From positions 1 through 16,841 of the forward strand of contig JBJKRF010000022.1 of assembly GCA_046704785.1 (NCBI GenBank): a DNA stretch of 16,841 nt, read 5' to 3'. Positions 15,023 to 16,841 of this stretch are shown here, in pieces. Source of the DNA: JBJKRF01 sp046704785. GTDB lineage: Bacteria; Chloroflexota; Anaerolineae; Anaerolineales; Villigracilaceae. The position numbers and the translations under genes were made by a program. Below the pieces are notes generated by a model. It worked only from the letters and a program-made list of their open reading frames with translations. It ran no database searches and was not told where the DNA came from. Numbering within the stretch: the first letter of the stretch is position 1; each line of letters starts with the position of its first letter.

Positions 15023-15661
15023 TTATTTTTTCGTCATCAGGCGGTAGAACCCGGCTGCCAGGGCAGCGCCCAAAAAGGTCCCTACGAAATAGATCCAAAA
15101 CTCGCCAAGCGTACCGGTGAAAATCGCCGGGCCAAGCGTACGCGCCGGATTGAGTGAAGCACCGGTCAACGGCGCGCCCATCAAAATGTCGAAAGAAATC
15201 GTCATGCCGATGATGAATCCGGCTCGCTTTCCGGCATAGCCCTTGATCGCTCCGAAATAGATTGCATTGACCAGGAAAAAGGTCAAGATGGCCTCGATGA
15301 GTATGCCTTGAAAGGGTGTGACCCCTGGTGCGAGTACAGTAGCCCCCAATCCGTTCTTGGGGCCGCCGAAGATGAAAAACAACAGCGCCGCAGCGAAGAT
15401 TCCGCCCAGGCATTGTGCAATCCAGTAAAAAGTGGCCTCCACCCACTGGATAACCCCGTTGAGGGCCAGGCCAAAGGTAACCGCCGGGTTAATGTGAGTC
15501 CCAGAGATCTCACCAAAGAGGTAGATGAACGTGGTCGCCGTCAGGCCAAAGGCCAGTGAGATACCCAGCAGTCCACCGTTGCCCACCACGACGGCGCCCA
15601 CACCGATGAAAGTGAGTGCAAAGGTGCCAATAAGTTCCGCAAAGAATGCTTTGGGTTTCAC
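15023..15661 (-). CDS. aquaporin / MIP family channel
   Basis: A 212-residue membrane channel with six predicted helices and both half-helix loops: GTHINPAVT (54-62) and GASLNPART (167-175). Water and perhaps small neutral solutes would pass the cytoplasmic membrane. Aligned by the NPA boxes, the narrow aromatic/arginine filter reads F38, I159, A168, R174. AqpZ has F, H, T, R, so the pore should be wider and less strictly water-selective (inference). The GTG at 15661 is chosen because GGAGG lies four bases before it and the protein then starts right before the first helix. An upstream TTG (15709) would add 16 non-membrane residues. It follows fmt by 81 bases and ends in a strong terminator. 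Confidence 0.88.
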   Translation of the reverse strand: MKPKAFFAELIGTFALTFIGVGAVVVGNGGLLGISLAFGLTATTFIYLFGEISGTHINPAVTFGLALNGVIQWVEATFYWIAQCLGGIFAAALLFFIFGGPKNGLGATVLAPGVTPFQGILIEAILTFFLVNAIYFGAIKGYAGKRAGFIIGMTISFDILMGAPLTGASLNPARTLGPAIFTGTLGEFWIYFVGTFLGAALAAGFYRLMTKK

Positions 15662-15742
15662 ATTTCCTCCATCCGAAGTTTTGCCGGTAAAAACACAAGT
15701 GAAACCCAAAGGATATCTTGATTCGAAGGATTTAACCAGATA

Positions 15743-16660
15743 TTAACGCCAGTTCCGCGCGCCGGCCAGGAAGGCTTTCCCCGACATGGGTTTTTTCCCC
15801 GCCGGTTGAAGTTCGTCGAAGACGATCAGACCTTGTGCTGTGCCCACAGCGGGCAGGCCTTCGATGACAACCCGTGCGCCTGTTTCCATTTCACCGGCAG
15901 CCACGTGCGCCTGATGGACCTTCAACGCTCCATCCTGCCAGCGCATAAAAGTCCCAGGCCAGGGATGGAAGGCGCGCACCTTGCGTTCAAGTTCGCTGGC
16001 GGGACGGTTGAAATCGAGCAATCCCTCTTCCTTCTTAAGCATGGGCGCATAGCTGGAGCTTTCGTCAGTCTGGGATTGGGGCAGGAGCTTGCCTGCCAAG
16101 TAATCGGGAAGCGTTTCCAGCAACAGTTCGCCTCCCAACACGGAAAGTTTTTCGAAGAGCCTGCCGCCGGTATCCTGTGGCTCGATGGGAATGGCGCGCT
16201 GGCGCAGAATCGGCCCAGTGTCGAGCCCGGGGTCCATCTTCATGATCGTGATTCCAGTTTTGGAGTCGCCCGCCAGGATGGCCGCCTGGATGGGGGCAGC
16301 GCCCCGCCAACGGGGTAACAGCGAGGCATGCACGTTGACACATCCATGCGGAGGCAGGTCCAGCACTTCGGGACGCAGGATCTGTCCGAAGGCGGCCACC
16401 ACGATCAGGTCAGGTGCCCAGTCTTTCAACTGCTGCACCGCTTCGGGCTGGCGCAATTTCTGAGGCTGGATGACGGGAATCCGGAGTTCCTCTGCCACCG
16501 CTTTGACAGGCGGCGGCGTAAGCGTCATGCCGCGCCCGGAAGGACGGTCGGGTTGCGTGACAACGCCCACCACGCGATAGTCTGCTGCCAGATTTCGCAG
16601 AACGGGCACCGAAAAATCAGGAGAACCCATGAAAACAATCTGCTGCTGCAAAGTAGCCAT
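15743..16660 (-). CDS. fmt: methionyl-tRNA formyltransferase
   Basis: The enzyme formylates the initiator Met-tRNA with 10-formyltetrahydrofolate. The N-terminal domain has IVFMGSPDFSVPVL (8-21), TQPDRPSGRGM (35-45), the catalytic and folate region NVHASLLPRWRGAAPI (109-124, with N109 and H111) and GLDTGP (145-150, with D147). A C-terminal OB-fold domain follows (about 205-305). The length of 305 residues is normal for the family. The frame is open to a GTG at 16720, but the ATG at 16660 matches the usual N-terminus. No strong ribosome site precedes it, and a TAGAAT at 16668-16673 would even allow a nearly leaderless message. It is a housekeeping gene and marks the return to core chromosome. 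Confidence 0.93.
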   Translation of the reverse strand: MATLQQQIVFMGSPDFSVPVLRNLAADYRVVGVVTQPDRPSGRGMTLTPPPVKAVAEELRIPVIQPQKLRQPEAVQQLKDWAPDLIVVAAFGQILRPEVLDLPPHGCVNVHASLLPRWRGAAPIQAAILAGDSKTGITIMKMDPGLDTGPILRQRAIPIEPQDTGGRLFEKLSVLGGELLLETLPDYLAGKLLPQSQTDESSSYAPMLKKEEGLLDFNRPASELERKVRAFHPWPGTFMRWQDGALKVHQAHVAAGEMETGARVVIEGLPAVGTAQGLIVFDELQPAGKKPMSGKAFLAGARNWR

Positions 16661-16759
16661 AAGGCCGATTCTACTGCGTAATTTCACATTTGCAGCCGAT
16701 TTTGAAGAAAATAGTGGCACGGTTCAGATGTGAGAAAAAGCACCTTTACAAATTAGAGA

Positions 16760-16824
16760 CAGGTAGCCACTGAACGGATAAGATTAAGTTGTTGTACAAA
16801 ACTTATCAGACAAGAGGCTACCTG
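16760..16824. repeat. symmetric nested inverted repeat before a truncated ORF
   Basis: An outer pair CAGGTAGCC / GGCTACCTG (16760-16768 and 16816-16824) and an inner pair GATAAG / CTTATC (16777-16782 and 16802-16807) share the same centre, with exactly eight bases between outer and inner arm on each side. An ATG follows two bases after the outer right arm (16827). This could be an element end, an operator pair, or an RNA hairpin masking the start of the next gene. Confidence 0.6.
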
Positions 16825-16826
16825 CG

Positions 16827-16841
16827 ATGACAGTTTATACG
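16827..16841 (+). CDS. possible 5' end of a plus-strand gene, cut by the window edge
   Basis: ATG at 16827 reads MTVYT before the window ends. AAGAGG (16812-16817) lies nine bases upstream, a usable ribosome site that would be partly buried in the inverted repeat. A transposase or a self-regulated gene would both fit such a leader. Five codons are too few to assign anything. Confidence 0.3.

Noticed and set aside
16722..16775. GTTCAG ... CTGAAC as terminal inverted repeats
   Set aside because: Six-base matches at this distance are expected by chance and do not share the centre of the stronger repeat.

Overview
The window looks like a chromosomal segment of a GC-rich, free-living bacterium. 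The best guess is Chloroflexota (Anaerolineae-like), with no marker gene to prove it. The guess rests on the style of several proteins as I remember the families: the SAF-less NeuB-like synthase, the large membrane protein with a repeat-like C-terminal tail, and the nucleotidyltransferase plus small-protein pair. Nearly all genes lie on the minus strand; one large membrane protein (10208-12256) is on the plus strand.

Layout, left to right. Positions 1-300 hold no solid gene but contain a compact leftward promoter, overlapped by a CTGT-N8-ACAG palindrome, with a ribosome binding site and a very short ORF. Positions 301-9932 form a run of nine closely spaced leftward genes. In transcription order these are: a fused ATP sulfurylase/APS kinase (makes PAPS), a polytopic GT-C type glycosyltransferase, a PtmA-like short-chain dehydrogenase, a small protein overlapping a minimal nucleotidyltransferase (toxin-antitoxin-like pair), a fused CMP-nonulosonate synthetase/KdsC-type phosphatase, a short NeuB-type synthase, a sulfotransferase, and a capsule-type GT-B transferase. 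Positions 10208-12256 encode the plus-strand membrane protein. Positions 12275-14336 hold a leftward pair, a second sulfotransferase followed by a Gfo/Idh/MocA dehydrogenase. From 14454 on come more ordinary genes: a small EamA/DMT membrane protein, an aquaporin with a strong terminator, and methionyl-tRNA formyltransferase (fmt). The right edge carries a symmetric nested inverted repeat directly before the start of a truncated plus-strand ORF.

How the genes fit together (inference): the 301-14336 block looks like a surface-glycan island. NeuB condenses a hexosamine-type sugar or its phosphate with PEP, the KdsC-like domain could dephosphorylate the product, and the NeuA domain activates it with CMP. 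The SDR and Gfo/Idh enzymes would modify the sugar or a precursor. Sat-CysC supplies PAPS to two related sulfotransferases. The capsule-type protein and the GT-C membrane proteins are candidates for assembling the glycan. The whole suggests a sulfated, sialic-acid-like surface polysaccharide or glycoconjugate. The enzymes that make the NeuB substrate (epimerase, dehydratase, aminotransferase) are not in the window.
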